A program made the translations under genes and the position numbers. Below the pieces are notes generated by a model. It was not told the origin of the DNA, did no database searches, and saw only the letters and a program-made list of their open reading frames with translations. Source: Pseudomonadota bacterium (GTDB lineage Bacteria > Pseudomonadota > Gammaproteobacteria > Ga0077536). Taken from it: 36,958 nucleotides of DNA. Location: assembly GCA_029977665.1 (NCBI GenBank), contig JAPOKK010000007.1:1-36958 (forward strand), read 5' to 3'. Positions 28,792 through 36,614 of this stretch are shown here, one piece after another. The first letter of the stretch is position 1. Each line of letters opens with the position of its first letter.

Positions 28792-29187
28792 TCAGGGCTG
28801 TGCGCCGTCTTGCTGCTCGAACTCAGCGATCGCCTCGCGTGCGACGCGGAAGCTGTCGACCGCGGCCGGTACGCCGCCATAGATCGCGACCTGCAACAGC
28901 ACTTCCCGGATCTCGGCCTTGGTGACGCCGTTACGCAGCGCGCCGCGCACGTGCGCCTTGAGCTCGTTGGGCCGGTTCAGGACCGAGAGCATGGCGAGAT
29001 TGAGCATGCTGCGCGTGGCCTTGGGCAATTCCTCGCGGCCCCACACGGCGCCCCAGCAATATTCGGTGACGAGGCGTTGCAGCGGCTCGTTGAATTCGTC
29101 CGCGCTCGCCAGCGCCTTGTCCACGAACTCGGCACCGAGCACGGACTTACGGATGGCGAGGCCGCTGTCGTAAAGCTCATCGTTCAT
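28792..29187 (-). CDS. carboxymuconolactone decarboxylase (CMD) family protein
   Basis: A 131-aa protein of the PcaC-type CMD family. The core GAVWGREELPKATRSMLNLAML and KAHVRGALRNGVTKAEIREVLLQ, then YGGVPAAVDSFRVAREA, is the textbook pattern of gamma-carboxymuconolactone decarboxylase homologues. It has no AhpD CxxC motif, so it is more likely a decarboxylase or lactone-processing enzyme than a peroxidase. The ATG at 29187 has AAGGAG 7-8 nt upstream; the track's start at 29589 overlaps the MmgE/PrpD gene and must be wrong. It lies 131 nt after the MmgE/PrpD gene and 23 nt before the MBL lactonase-like gene. That pair could handle a lactone intermediate. Confidence 0.9.
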   Translation of the reverse strand: MNDELYDSGLAIRKSVLGAEFVDKALASADEFNEPLQRLVTEYCWGAVWGREELPKATRSMLNLAMLSVLNRPNELKAHVRGALRNGVTKAEIREVLLQVAIYGGVPAAVDSFRVAREAIAEFEQQDGAQP

Positions 29188-29318
29188 CGGAGATCTCCTT
29201 TCGTTTTGGGGCTCGCGGGTAGTCATCAATCGCGCTGGCGGCGACGTTCCCGGCAGCCGCCGCGAGGCCGCGGAGCGGTCGCGGGACATCATGGCCAGGC
29301 CGCGCGATGCGCGGCAAG

Positions 29319-30704
29319 TCACAGGCGCAGCAGGCGGGCCAGGACGCCGGTATCGTCGAGCGTCTCCAGCGCATCGATGGCCTGCGCGATTTCGCGCGCC
29401 CGCGCATGGCCGAAGACTTCGTCCGTTGCCTGTTCGAAACGCGCCGTGACCTCGGCATCGGTAGCGTGGACGACGTCGTCCAGGCGCACCGCGTGACACG
29501 TGCCATCGTCGAGTTCGAGCACCACCTCGCCACCTTGCCGAGCGGGATAGGCGGCCGTGAAATCGTCGTCGACCTGCAGCGTCGTGCACGCGAGCAGGCG
29601 CGTGATGCGCGGGTCGTCGAGGCGCGAGAAATTGTTTTCCGTGATCTCCGCGTTAGCGAGCGCCGCGGCAACGTTGTACTGGATGCTCATCTTGCCCTGC
29701 AGGACGTTGGCGTAGGGGCCGGACCAGTCGCAGCCCGGATAGAGCGCACCCGCTCGCGGCACGCGGACGGTGACGGACGCGATACGGTGCGGCTCGATGC
29801 GCGCCGTGCGCGCGAGCTGCAGGGCGGCGAGTGCCGGAGTCTGGGCGAAATTACAGGCCGGCACGGCCTTGTGATAGACGCCGAGGATCTCGGGCGTCGT
29901 CGCGAACGGTCTGATGTCGTGGCCGGCATCGGGCTTGCCCAGCGCGGCGCAGAGTCCGGCCGCGCCCTCGACGGCGTCCGGTGAGCCGTAGGCGCCGGCG
30001 GCGGCGAGCGTCACGGCAGTGACCGCGTTGCGCGCCGCGGCGCCGGCCTGGAAGAACATCTCGCTGCCACCGGTCCAGGCCCACTGGTTGAAGCCGGCGC
30101 AGGTGTTCGCGGCGAGCGCGAGCGCGCTCGTGTAAGCGTCTTCGTCGAACCGCCGCAGGCGCGCGCCGGCCGCGGCGCCAGCCAACGGACCGGTCACGCC
30201 GGTGGGACGATGGATGCGCGCGACGCCCGCGTCCATCACCGCGCGGCCGAGCTGCGCGCCCGTCTCGTAGCCGGCGAGGATCGCGGCGATGAAGTCGGTT
30301 CCCGCCACCGGCCGTTGTTCGGCAAGCGCCAGCACGGTCGGCACGACGACGATGCCGAGGTGACTGATACTGCCGCTGTGCATGTCTTCGCGGACCAGGC
30401 CATGGCCCATCACCGCGTTGACGAACGCGGCATCGCCCGCGCTTGCAGCCCCGCGCCGGCCGATGATGGTGACACCGTCACTGACGGGGCAGGCCACCGC
30501 GCGGGCTTGCTCAGCCCAAGGCAGGTCGCGTGATTCGCAGGCGCAACCGATGAGATCGCGCAGGCACACCTTCACCTTGGCCGTGACCACCGGCGGCACC
30601 GTGCTGCCGTCGAATGCAATGCCGGCCGCGGCGAGGCGCCGCGTTGCCATCGAGGGCGCTGCAACGGCCGCGCCAGGGGTGGCATGGATATCGCTCGAGG
30701 ACAT
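29319..30704 (-). CDS. MmgE/PrpD family protein
   Basis: A 461-aa protein of the MmgE/PrpD family, which includes 2-methylcitrate dehydratase, cis-aconitate decarboxylase/iminodisuccinate-type lyases and many unassigned relatives. Features are the helical N-terminal domain with AKVKVCLRDLIGC, the glycine-rich FVNAVMGHGLVREDMH region carrying the conserved active-site Asp/His, and the C-terminal domain KMSIQYNVAAALA. The SIQYNVAAAL segment matches the typical 'K.YP.C' to 'VKFS..YC.A.AL' block. The ATG at 30704 has AGGAG at about 5 nt, and the track's GTG at 30710 overlaps this site. It lies 25 nt downstream of the dehydrogenase gene in the same operon. It is not assigned as PrpD, because no other methylcitrate genes are present. 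Confidence 0.88.
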   Translation of the reverse strand: MSSSDIHATPGAAVAAPSMATRRLAAAGIAFDGSTVPPVVTAKVKVCLRDLIGCACESRDLPWAEQARAVACPVSDGVTIIGRRGAASAGDAAFVNAVMGHGLVREDMHSGSISHLGIVVVPTVLALAEQRPVAGTDFIAAILAGYETGAQLGRAVMDAGVARIHRPTGVTGPLAGAAAGARLRRFDEDAYTSALALAANTCAGFNQWAWTGGSEMFFQAGAAARNAVTAVTLAAAGAYGSPDAVEGAAGLCAALGKPDAGHDIRPFATTPEILGVYHKAVPACNFAQTPALAALQLARTARIEPHRIASVTVRVPRAGALYPGCDWSGPYANVLQGKMSIQYNVAAALANAEITENNFSRLDDPRITRLLACTTLQVDDDFTAAYPARQGGEVVLELDDGTCHAVRLDDVVHATDAEVTARFEQATDEVFGHARAREIAQAIDALETLDDTGVLARLLRL

Positions 30705-30729
30705 CGTCACTCCTGGGCAGGCGCCCCGT

Positions 30730-31620
30730 TCAGCCGCGCACTTCGACGCCGGCCCAGCTTTCGAGCACGCGGCAGATCGACGTGAAATCGGATTCAGCGC
30801 CGTACATCGCGTTGGTCACGGCGAGCATTTCCCGGACCGCTGCACCGATGACCATCGGCACACCCAGGGTTTCCGCTTCGTCGATGCACAGGCGGACATC
30901 CTTATACGACAAGCCGGTGTGGAAGCCGAAATCGAACGTGCCCGGCAGGATCGCCCGCGGGAACTTGTCCTGGCTTGCGCTGTTGCGGCCCGAGCCTGCG
31001 TTGATCACCTCGACCATCACTTTCGGGTCGAGCCCGGCCTTGACGCCCATGACCATGGCTTCCGAGGTCACGGCCAGCGCCGCCGCCGCCAGCAGGTTGT
31101 TGGCGAGCTTCATGGTCTGTCCCTGGCCAGCACCCTCGCCGAGATGGAACACGCGGCCGAATGTGCCGAGCACCGTTTCGAGTTCGGCGAACACTTCGCG
31201 GGCACAGGCCACCATGACGGCGAGCTTGCCGTCGCGCGCACCGGCCAGTCCACCGCTGACCGGGGCATCCACGTAGACCTTGCCGCCCGGCGCGAGGCCG
31301 GCGGCGACGATGCCGGCCATGTGCGGACCTATGGTCGAGAAATCGACCACGCGCGTGGCTCGCTCACCCGCCGCGACGCCGTTGGTACCGAGCGTGGCAG
31401 TACGCACGATGTCGGGCGTCGGCAGGCTGAGGAACAGGACATCGACCGCGTCCGCGACGGCGGCCGGTGACGTCGCGGCTTCGGCGCCCTTGGCGACGGC
31501 CGCGTCGATGGCCTCGTCAGACGTGTCGAACACGACGATGGCGTGACCGGCTGCAAGCAGGCGTGCCGACATGAGCGAGCCCATGCGACCGACGCCGATG
31601 AATCCGTAACGTGTCTTCAT
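30730..31620 (-). CDS. 3-hydroxyisobutyrate-dehydrogenase-like beta-hydroxyacid dehydrogenase
   Basis: A 296-aa NAD(P)-dependent dehydrogenase. The N-terminal Rossmann motif is GFIGVGRMGS (6-15), followed by VDAPVSGGLAGARDGKLAVM, the substrate-binding DAPVSGG signature, and the catalytic Lys171 in GQTMKLANN. The length and order are those of the 3-hydroxyisobutyrate / tartronate semialdehyde / 2-hydroxy-3-oxopropionate reductase family; which member cannot be told. The ATG at 31620 has a purine-rich GGGGAGAAGGGG in front. It is the first gene of the minus-strand operon that continues with MmgE/PrpD, CMD and MBL. No other valine-pathway gene is close. Confidence 0.92.
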   Translation of the reverse strand: MKTRYGFIGVGRMGSLMSARLLAAGHAIVVFDTSDEAIDAAVAKGAEAATSPAAVADAVDVLFLSLPTPDIVRTATLGTNGVAAGERATRVVDFSTIGPHMAGIVAAGLAPGGKVYVDAPVSGGLAGARDGKLAVMVACAREVFAELETVLGTFGRVFHLGEGAGQGQTMKLANNLLAAAALAVTSEAMVMGVKAGLDPKVMVEVINAGSGRNSASQDKFPRAILPGTFDFGFHTGLSYKDVRLCIDEAETLGVPMVIGAAVREMLAVTNAMYGAESDFTSICRVLESWAGVEVRG

Positions 31621-32017
31621 CCCCTTCTCCCCTGCGCTCCCATCCAGATTAGAAGCGGTCTCACTAGTATTCGCGTCATCGTCGACAGCTGTTGTCGCAC
31701 ATTTCCGCCTTGCTCGTCACTCATTGACGTCCGGTCGACCACGCCCCTGTGCCTCGAACTGCACGAGAACAGCCCTCGGCACAGCCCTGAATAATGTCGA
31801 GACCGGTTCTAGAAAGACGTTGCAGATCCGAGTCGCACAGCCGCTAGACAGGATGGGCGTGCGTGACCGAGCCGGGACCGAAGCAGAGCGCGCAACGCCC
31901 GATGAGCAGGTTTCGGGGGCATCCAAGCAGCCGCGCGGCCAAGCTGCCGCCCGCGCGGTGTCTGCCTCGGCAGCGGGCGGCGGCCCCGTTCGTCGCCGGT
32001 TTTCTCCAAGACGAGGT
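31621..32017. other. 397-nt divergent intergenic region
   Basis: This stretch separates two divergent starts. It is less GC-rich than its surroundings near 31650-31810. The frame of the downstream gene is open through it from 31724, but the encoded Arg/Ala/Pro-rich sequence is not convincing as protein and has no ribosome site. I see no gene, no strong palindrome and no clear promoter pair, although both operon promoters must be here. Confidence 0.5.
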
Positions 32018-32815
32018 ATGCACCCGGTCGTGTTCAGAAAACTCCGTATCGCCGTTCTCTTCTTTGTCCTGGCCAACGTCGTCGTCGGCGCGTGGGCGAC
32101 GCGCGTACGCACGACGGGCTGGTACCGTCCGTTGTCCGTGACCATTCATGCCATCAATGGTGATGACAGTGCCGCCAGCGCCGCGTACATCGATCGCCTG
32201 CTCGCCATGGACGAAGTCCAGGTGGACGAGTTCTTCGGTGACATCGAGCGGTTCTTCACGCGCGAGGGAGGGCGTTACGCCCTTGCCGGGAATGAGCCGG
32301 TCGACATCATCTTCGCCGGCGTACGCGAAGCGCTGCCTCCAGCGCCTCCCCGGCACGGTTCGGTTCTGGCGGTCATGGCATGGAGCCTCCGCCTGCGCTT
32401 CTGGTCCTGGCGCCATGACGACTATGCTGCACTGCAGGATGGCGAAATCTTCGTCATCTATTTCGATCCCGAGCGCAGCCGGACACTGGCCCATTCGCTC
32501 GGCCTGCAGCAAGGCCTGATCGGCGTCGTCAATGCCTTTGCTGCCCCGCACATGGCAGCAGAGAACCATGTCGTCATCGCGCACGAACTCCTGCACATGG
32601 TCGGCGCGAGCGACAAGTACGACCCGGCGAGCAATGCGCCGCTGGTTCCCGATGGCCTCGCCGATCCGCATCGGGAGCCGCTCTACCCGCAGCGCCAGGC
32701 CGAGATCATGGCCGGTCGCATTGCACTCGGACCGCGCGCGCTCGAGGCGCCGCGATCGCTTGATCAGGTTGTCGTCGGCGGCGCTACGGCGCGGGAGATC
32801 GGTTGGATAGATTAA
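32018..32815 (+). CDS. membrane-anchored putative zinc metallopeptidase (HExxHxxGxxD)
   Basis: A 265-aa protein with one N-terminal membrane anchor or uncleaved signal (LRIAVLFFVLANVVVGAWA, about 9-27) and an extracytoplasmic domain. Residues 189-199 read HELLHMVGASD: an HExxH zinc motif extended to HxxGxxD. This fits the metzincin consensus with Asp instead of the third His, as in snapalysin. QAEIMAGRI further on could supply a Met-turn-like methionine. Similar uncharacterised proteins with HELLH...DKYD occur in other proteobacteria, by memory. The start at 32018 is chosen because it gives the anchor; its GAGG is very close to the ATG, so the exact start is unsure. Substrate unknown. It could be an inactive homologue, but the ligands are intact. 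Confidence 0.72.
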   Translation: MHPVVFRKLRIAVLFFVLANVVVGAWATRVRTTGWYRPLSVTIHAINGDDSAASAAYIDRLLAMDEVQVDEFFGDIERFFTREGGRYALAGNEPVDIIFAGVREALPPAPPRHGSVLAVMAWSLRLRFWSWRHDDYAALQDGEIFVIYFDPERSRTLAHSLGLQQGLIGVVNAFAAPHMAAENHVVIAHELLHMVGASDKYDPASNAPLVPDGLADPHREPLYPQRQAEIMAGRIALGPRALEAPRSLDQVVVGGATAREIGWID

Positions 32816-32818
32816 GGC

Positions 32819-33169
32819 GTGTCGACCGTTCGTGATTCATCGAATGACGAGCCGCCAATGGCTCTGGTGGCGGCCGGCAAGAACCCGACCTGCTACCCGC
32901 AACGCAGGGCACGCCAAGACCCCGCGTTCACCTTCTTCGCGCTCGCAGACGTCGGGGGACATCCAATCAACGGCGAGGCGGACCGGATCTCGACGACCGG
33001 CAGCCCGGTACTCGAATCGGCGATCGCCCACGTCGAATGCGGGCTGGTGCATACTTACGCGGCAGGCGGTCACGCGGTGTGCGTCGGCGAAGTGGTTGAT
33101 GCCGGTGGGCACGACATCCCCGCCGGACGCCTCGACAACGCCGGCCTTACACCGGCGGACCGCTGCTAG
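32819..33169 (+). pseudogene. truncated flavin-reductase-like remnant
   Basis: The middle of this 116-codon frame reads TTGSPVLESAIAHVECGLVH followed by AAGGHAVCVGEVVDAG. This matches the second half of HpaC/FMN_red-type flavin reductase domains (G.PVLE.ALA..EC......GGDHT..VGEV). The N-terminal half, with the FMN-binding strands, is missing, and the first 30 codons look random. There is no ribosome site at the GTG start. It begins 3 nt after the metallopeptidase stop and ends about 175 nt before the selenoprotein. I read it as a decayed or transferred fragment. A functional short protein is the less likely alternative. Confidence 0.55.
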
Positions 33170-33344
33170 AAGATTTTCTACGGCGGCTCATCGCCACTGG
33201 CGGGGGGGGGAACGAAAAGATCCCCGCGTCAGGCCAGCGATGCGGAGACGCCTCGTCAGCGATGCGCCACGTCCCGAGGTGACCGACCCGTTGCGCGGCG
33301 CCGCCCAGGCGCTACATTGGCAGCTTGGACACAGGGGATACATC

Positions 33345-34220
33345 ATGTTGCAACGTCGCACCCATCCATCGTTCGTGCGCTACATCGACAAGAGTCGCGA
33401 ATACTACGCCGCGCACGGTTATGACAAACCCTATGCGTGGGCGCACTACGCCGATGTGCCGTTCTGCGGTTTGTCGAAGCCGCTCGCGGAATCCCGCATC
33501 GGACTGGTCACGACGGCCGATCGCGCGCCGCGCGAACAGGGGCGCGATGCGCGGCTCTACGCCGAGCCGGTGGAGCGCAGTGAACCGCTGTATACCGAAA
33601 TGTTCTGGGACCGCGACGCGACGCATACGGACGACCCGGAGTCCTTCCTGCCGCGCGCCAGCATGGCGCGGCAGCGTGATGCCGGACGCATCGGCAGCCT
33701 GAGCCCGCGGTTCTACGGCCTGCCGACCGATTACAGTCAACGCCGGACGCTCGAGCACGACGCACCTCGAATCGAGGCTTGGATGCGCGAGGATGGCGTC
33801 GAAGCGGCGGTACTCGTTGCGCTTTGACCCGTGTGTCACCAGACCGTGAGTCTGGTCGCACGACATCTGGAAAGCCGGGGGATCCCGTCGGTGGTTATCG
33901 GTTCGGCGCGCGATATCGTCGAAGAATGCGGTGTAGCGCGCTTTCTATTCGTCGATTTCCCGCTCGGCAACCCCTGTGGGAAACCCTGGGATCGCGGCAT
34001 GCAAGATGCCATCGCCTCTGCGGCGCTGGATCTCTTGGAACGCGCTTATGTCCCGCGCACCACCATCCAGCGCCCGGAGATCTGGAACCCTTCGGATGAC
34101 CTTGGCTGGCGCGACAACTTCATGCGCGTCGACTACAGCAATCGCGCGGCGCTCGCGCGCGCGGGCCAAGCGCGGCGGCGCGCACAAGCCGCGGCGAAAG
34201 CCGGGCAGTCGGACGGGTGA
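33345..34220 (+). CDS. selenoprotein of the GrdB/PrdB-like reductase family (Sec at codon 161)
   Basis: Read through the in-frame TGA at 33825-33827, this is one 291-residue protein. The ORF track splits it at that TGA, but its two ORFs (ending 33827 and starting 33831) share a frame. Before the TGA come PFCGLSKPLAESRIGLVTTA, THTDDPESFLPRA and RIGSLSPRFYGLPTD. After it come PVCHQTVSLVARHLESRGIP and FLFVDFPLGNPCGKPWD. Together they match the whole length of the glycine/sarcosine/betaine/D-proline reductase selenoprotein B superfamily. The TGA stands just before the helix leading to RGIPSVVIG, where GrdB and PrdB carry selenocysteine, and gives the redox motif U-P-V-C. A hairpin follows at the right distance. 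The ATG has AGGGGA at 7 nt. Aerobic bacterial homologues have no known substrate; a dithiol/selenothiol reductase is the inference. A single nonsense mutation is the alternative. Confidence 0.88.
33825..33862 (+). promoter_or_regulatory. candidate bacterial SECIS element after the Sec UGA
   Basis: Right after the TGA lies a hairpin with a perfect 6-bp upper stem, CCAGAC / GTCTGG, and a 5-nt loop CGTGA (33845-33849). The stem extends downward through an A-U pair, one C-C mismatch and five further pairs including two G-U, to 33832/33862. The loop starts 18 nt after the UGA and has G at its second position. Both agree with the known bacterial SECIS layout, where a small stem-loop within about 16-37 nt of the UGA is bound by SelB. 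The hairpin is inside the coding sequence, as bacterial SECIS elements must be. Confidence 0.72.
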
Positions 34221-34499
34221 AAGCGGCTGACAGGGACCCGGTCCACGACGGAGCCGGGTCGCGGGCCGAGCGCGGCTGGCGTACGTTACTGCATGGAGCG
34301 AGATGTCCTTCCGGCGGCCCCACTTCGGTCTGGCGCGCGCTGCGGCCCCGATCAAGACCCGCCCACGTTGGCCGCTAGTAACGGGTGGAGCGAGCGCGTG
34401 CCAGCAGTCGAGGGCCATCAGCGCCGCACTTGCGTGACGTATTGTCCCTCACCGCACGAAGCGCGGGGCAAGGCTATGCCCTGCCCCGACAATGGAGCC

Positions 34500-36455
34500 A
34501 TGTCAGTCGCAGACACCTTTCCCACGCTGACCCGCCCCGGTGCACCGCTCGTGCCGCGCCTGGTGAAGCGACTCGGCGTCGGTGCCGCGCGCGCAGGGTG
34601 GCCTGCACGCGCCGCGGACCTGCTCTTTGTACTCGGCCTGGCCCTGCTCGCGCCGACTGCCGTGGCCCTGGACACCCTGTACCTCGACGAATCGGCCGAT
34701 CGTTACCCCCTGGGCGCCTCGTTCCAAATCCTGCAGGACCCCAGCCATGCCATCGACATCGAGGAACTGGTCCGGGGTGACGCGGATGCCGGCTTCGAGA
34801 CATCCGGGCAGGCGGTGCCGAACTTCGGGTTCACGCAGTCGACCGTCTGGTTCCGTGCGCGGCTGAGCAACGACTCGGGCACGCGCAGATGGTTGCTGCA
34901 CACGAGTTATCCGCTGATTGACGATCTCACCGTATACCTGGTCGGGCCCGAGGGCCTGAGGTCCACCTATTACGCTGGTGAAGTGCTGCCCGCCAAACAG
35001 GGCGGGGACGTCGCACCGCGCTACACCGTCGAACTCGACCTAGGCGGTGAGGACGCGATCACGCTCTATGTCAGAACGCGCACCGCCAATGCGCACATGG
35101 TGCCGCTGACGTTATGGAAGCCGATGGCGTTCATCGACTACACGAACGGCGTGCGCTTCCTGCTCGGCATCTACTTCGGTGTCGCCGTCGCGATGCTCAT
35201 TTACAACCTGATGCTCTACCTGTCGGTACGGGATACCGCTTACCTGTACTACGTCGGTTTCATGTTCTGCTTCGCTGTGTTGATGCTCAGCGTCAACGGC
35301 CTGGCGACCGAGTACCTGTGGCCGGGCAGCCTGTGGTGGTCGGATCGCGTCATCCCCTTCAGTATCGCCTTCGCCGTCATGACCGGTATCCAGTTCACGC
35401 GTCGACTGCTCGAGACGCGCGTTAACCTGAAGACCGGAGACACGCTGCTGCGCAGCCTCCTGCTGCTGGGCCTGATGTTCGTCCCGCTGTCCCTCTTGCT
35501 CGGCATGGGGCCCGCGGTGAGCATCGCGGCCGGTCTTGGCCTCAGTGCGGCGCTCACGCTGTTCGGTTGCGCCTGGGCCAGTTGGCGTGCCGGCGTGACC
35601 GTGGCGCCCTTGTACCTGCTGGCATGGGGGGCGTTTCTGCTCGGCTGCATCGCCTACGCACTGCTCGCATTCGGCGTTCTGCCGGCGAACTTCCTCACCG
35701 AGTACGCCATCCAAATCGGTTCGGCGATGGAGGTCTTGCTGCTTTCCTTCGTCCTCGCCTATCGCATCAAGCTGCTCAAGGAAGAGAACGAGCGCGTTCA
35801 GCGCGAAGCGACCGAGACCCTCGAGACGCGTGTGATCGACCGCACCGAAGAGCTCAATCGTGCCCTCGAGCAATTGTCGGCGGCGAACGAACAGCTCGCC
35901 TTGCTCAGCGAAGAAGACAAGCTGACCGGAGCCAAGAACCGGCATTACTTTGATGCCCGCTTCGACGAGGCCTGGCGCAACGCCGAACGCGGCGGCAACG
36001 CCATCTCGCTTCTGCTGATCGACATCGATCACTTCAAGCTCATCAACGACCGCCATGGCCACTTGATCGGCGACCAGGTGCTGCGCGAGGTGGCGGCGGC
36101 CGTGCGTGCCGTGCTGGTCCGCTCTACCGACGTGCTCGTGCGCTTCGGCGGCGAGGAGTTCATCGTCATGCTGCCGCACGCCGAGCTCGAGGGCGCGCTC
36201 GAGGTCGCGCAACGGGTCAAGGCGCAGATCGAGCAGGTCTCGATGCACAGTACGGGCGAGCAGCTCACGGTGCGCGTGAGCATCGGTATCGCTTCCACCC
36301 GGCCGGCGCCGGGCGAGGAGCCAGTACAGCTGATCGAGCAGGCCGATGCCGCGCTCTATCGCGCGAAGCAGACCGGCCGGAACCGCATCGTGATCTTCGA
36401 GCAGGCGAGCGTCGTGTGCGAAGATGATGCGACGCGTCTAGTCTCTCACGCCTGA
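34500..36455 (+). CDS. 7TMR-DISM diguanylate cyclase (GGDEF)
   Basis: A 651-aa membrane enzyme making cyclic di-GMP from two GTP. After a signal/anchor (LLFVLGLALLAPTAVA) comes a periplasmic 7TMR-DISMED2 carbohydrate-binding-like domain (about 45-190, with FTQSTVWFRARL and LHTSYPLIDDLTVYL). It is followed by a 7TMR-DISM seven-helix domain (about 215-420), a coiled coil and a GGDEF domain. The catalytic loop is GGEEF at 550-554, with DIDHFKLINDRHGH earlier. An RxxD inhibitory I-site (RSTD, 541-544) lies exactly five residues before GGEEF, so product feedback is expected. The start at 34500 has GGAG very close, while the track's 34293 and the ATG at 34476 are alternatives. Single gene; likely senses an extracellular ligand. 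Confidence 0.92.
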   Translation: MSVADTFPTLTRPGAPLVPRLVKRLGVGAARAGWPARAADLLFVLGLALLAPTAVALDTLYLDESADRYPLGASFQILQDPSHAIDIEELVRGDADAGFETSGQAVPNFGFTQSTVWFRARLSNDSGTRRWLLHTSYPLIDDLTVYLVGPEGLRSTYYAGEVLPAKQGGDVAPRYTVELDLGGEDAITLYVRTRTANAHMVPLTLWKPMAFIDYTNGVRFLLGIYFGVAVAMLIYNLMLYLSVRDTAYLYYVGFMFCFAVLMLSVNGLATEYLWPGSLWWSDRVIPFSIAFAVMTGIQFTRRLLETRVNLKTGDTLLRSLLLLGLMFVPLSLLLGMGPAVSIAAGLGLSAALTLFGCAWASWRAGVTVAPLYLLAWGAFLLGCIAYALLAFGVLPANFLTEYAIQIGSAMEVLLLSFVLAYRIKLLKEENERVQREATETLETRVIDRTEELNRALEQLSAANEQLALLSEEDKLTGAKNRHYFDARFDEAWRNAERGGNAISLLLIDIDHFKLINDRHGHLIGDQVLREVAAAVRAVLVRSTDVLVRFGGEEFIVMLPHAELEGALEVAQRVKAQIEQVSMHSTGEQLTVRVSIGIASTRPAPGEEPVQLIEQADAALYRAKQTGRNRIVIFEQASVVCEDDATRLVSHA

Positions 36456-36564
36456 GACCCCCGTGGGGCGGTCCTCGTGGCGGGCCGCCGGGCCTGGCTG
36501 CTCGTGGTGGCGCAGCCTCACTCGCGGGCGACGGCGCCGCGCTGCTGGCCTATGATCGCGTCCG

Positions 36565-36592
36565 TGATCCCGCGACGGGGGTGCCGGGATCA
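36565..36592. repeat. 8-bp inverted repeat upstream of the dehalogenase gene
   Basis: TGATCCCG and CGGGATCA form perfect arms with a 12-nt spacer, 22 nt before the start of the dehalogenase-like gene and close to its ribosome site. It could be an operator for a dimeric regulator or an mRNA hairpin. It could also be the terminator of the diguanylate cyclase gene, although no T-run follows. Confidence 0.4.
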
Positions 36593-36614
36593 GGCGTCGC
36601 AAAGGAGGACCCCG

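Noticed and set aside
28792-29589. 265-aa version of the CMD gene
   Set aside because: The extra N-terminus overlaps the MmgE/PrpD gene in another frame. The AAGGAG-preceded ATG at 29187 gives the normal family length.
33825-33827. TGA read as a normal stop or a nonsense mutation giving two pseudogene halves
   Set aside because: Both halves are in the same frame and conserved to the very edge of the TGA, the position is the Sec site of the superfamily, and a SECIS-like hairpin follows. Decay would not be expected to place a TGA exactly there.
35112-36248. 378-aa minus-strand ORF over the diguanylate cyclase
   Set aside because: It covers the GGDEF coding region in antisense and is rich in His, Gln and Glu as expected of a shadow.
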